NCBI GenBank assembly: GCA_021299385.1
Contig: JAJTGZ010000033.1
Coordinates: 1-40,871 of the forward strand
Direction: 5' to 3'
From: Phycisphaeraceae bacterium
GTDB taxonomy: Bacteria; Planctomycetota; Phycisphaerae; Phycisphaerales; UBA1924
DNA length: 40,871 nucleotides
Both the position numbers and the translations under genes were made by a program. Shown here one piece after another: positions 40,000 to 40,871 of the stretch (the stretch's first letter is position 1; the number at the start of each line of letters is the position of its first letter). The notes beneath the pieces are model-generated. The model searched no databases and was not told where the DNA came from. It was given only the letters and a program-made list of their open reading frames with translations.

Positions 40000-40695
40000 T
40001 TGTGGCCCAGGGCCCAGAGATTTTCCACCACCGTGCTGCTGGCCGTCGCCCTGGCCATGTTCATCCCCGCCGCCGGGTGCCGATCGGCCGAAGCGCACGC
40101 AACCGCGGGCCAGCCCCCGGCGATCACCACGCTCCAAGCCCCCCAAGAGGGCGTGGCCGAGCACGCTCAGTTCACCACCCCCGACGGCTCGGCCAGGCTC
40201 AACGTAACGACCTGGACGCAAACCGACGGCCAACGCCTCGTCCGCCGGCGCATCACAGGCGGCCCACAAGACGGGGCCGAGGTCCGCATCCTCACACGCC
40301 CAGGGCACCGCGGCCTCCCAGAGATCGTGCAAATCTACGAAGGCTCACAGCAGGCGACCATGCTCTTTGATACACCCCTGATGCAGGCACACCCGGCCAT
40401 CTCGCCGGAACTCCCCCCGCCGCAGAGCACCGCCGTGCGCATCATCCGCGACGGGAGTGAATCACTCGGCAAGGCCGAGCAGACTATTACACCCGCGCCC
40501 AACCCGGCGGACGCACCACCGGGTGCAACCAGCATCCTGACGGAACTGTTGATCTCCATCGGCCCAAGCCGAACAGCCACCCGCACCACACGCACCTACG
40601 ACGCCGAGGGCATGCTCATCGTTGAACAACGCGAACTGACCGTCCGCGTGCTGGGCATCAACATCAATCGCACGCGGGAGCAGTGGCAGCGCTGA
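40000..40695 (+). CDS. Lipoprotein of unknown function
   Basis: The 231-residue protein, if started at TTG 40000, has a signal peptide with two early arginines and a hydrophobic core ending in a lipobox PAAGC (Cys27). The body contains AEHAQFTTPDGSARLNVTTW, RLVRRRITGGPQDGAEVRIL and QQATMLFDTPLMQ, then TELLISIGPSRTATRTTRTYD. I recognise no family. The ATG 39940 and GTG 39952 upstream would overlap the divergent lipoprotein's coding sequence, so TTG is preferred, but there is no ideal ribosome site (GGAGGG at about 39977 is too distant). The start is therefore uncertain. Confidence 0.65.
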   Translation: MWPRAQRFSTTVLLAVALAMFIPAAGCRSAEAHATAGQPPAITTLQAPQEGVAEHAQFTTPDGSARLNVTTWTQTDGQRLVRRRITGGPQDGAEVRILTRPGHRGLPEIVQIYEGSQQATMLFDTPLMQAHPAISPELPPPQSTAVRIIRDGSESLGKAEQTITPAPNPADAPPGATSILTELLISIGPSRTATRTTRTYDAEGMLIVEQRELTVRVLGININRTREQWQR

Positions 40696-40871
40696 ACATA
40701 AGAACCCCGCACCCAGAACGTCCTGGCAGCGAGGGGTAGGGGTGGGGTCGATCCCCGCCGAACTCCAACTCAATCAACGGATCTTCGTAAAGAGGTTCGC
40801 GGAGGTCGCGGAGGTAGAGAGAGGAACGCGAAGGAATTGCTGGGTGCGGCTTCCAGTGCCTCCAACCCCTC
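40696..40871. repeat. Gene-free end with decayed composite repeat
   Basis: GAGGGGTAGGGGTGGGGTCGAT (40730-40753 region) is followed about 40 bases later by GAGGTTCGCGGAGG (40792-40805) and AACGCGAAG (40825-40833). This is the same order as at 3992-4094. No gene is seen before the window ends. Confidence 0.55.

Overview
The window is GC-rich and gene-dense. It reads like a chromosome segment of a planctomycete, probably from the Phycisphaerae side. This is inferred from gene style: an exosortase fused to an EpsI domain, very long TPR proteins, a pseudopilin operon with reduced GspC/L/M-like partners, a HicB with a ribbon-helix-helix tail, Pro/Ala linkers, and many palindromic GC-rich intergenic repeats. 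The taxonomic call was not tested by any search. An outer membrane is implied by a PagL-type beta-barrel, several lipoproteins and a Wza-type exporter.

Layout. 1-9.8 kb is mixed housekeeping and accessory DNA: a PagL-like lipid A deacylase, tRNA-Ala(GGC), a NucS/DUF91 nuclease bracketed by palindromic repeats, a UbiA prenyltransferase, RNase III, ribosomal protein L34, a HicAB toxin-antitoxin pair and lipoyl synthase. 8.0-18.9 kb is an exopolysaccharide/exosortase locus on the + strand: a Wza-like export lipoprotein, an exosortase-EpsI fusion, a 1436-residue TPR protein and a Wzz/BY-kinase-like protein whose P-loop has lost its lysine.

19.2-29.2 kb is a second + strand operon. It holds three SPFH (HflK/HflC-type) membrane proteins, the first with about six extra membrane segments, then an ABC ATPase, its permease and a membrane-anchored protein. 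29.3-36.5 kb is a tightly coupled - strand operon of type II secretion pseudopilin genes: GspG, I-like, J-like, K, C-like, L-like, M-like and a TPR lipoprotein. Four junctions have 4-base start/stop overlaps. No GspD, GspE or GspF is in the window.

36.8-40.9 kb returns to small housekeeping genes: an AhpD/CMD-family protein, an unknown protein divergent from ClpS, tRNA-Glu(TTC), a GmhB-like HAD phosphatase lacking most zinc ligands, and a divergent pair of lipoproteins.

Two observations span the window. Strand composition changes near 10.0 kb and again near 36.6 kb, so the block with the exosortase, SPFH-ABC and pseudopilin operons is G-rich on the + strand whichever way its genes point. Intergenic spaces also carry several families of short repeats (7-, 8- and 10-base tandem units and palindromes), some inside operons. 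The strongest candidates for undescribed biology are the SPFH-ABC operon and the exosortase locus with its P-loop-degenerate kinase-like protein.
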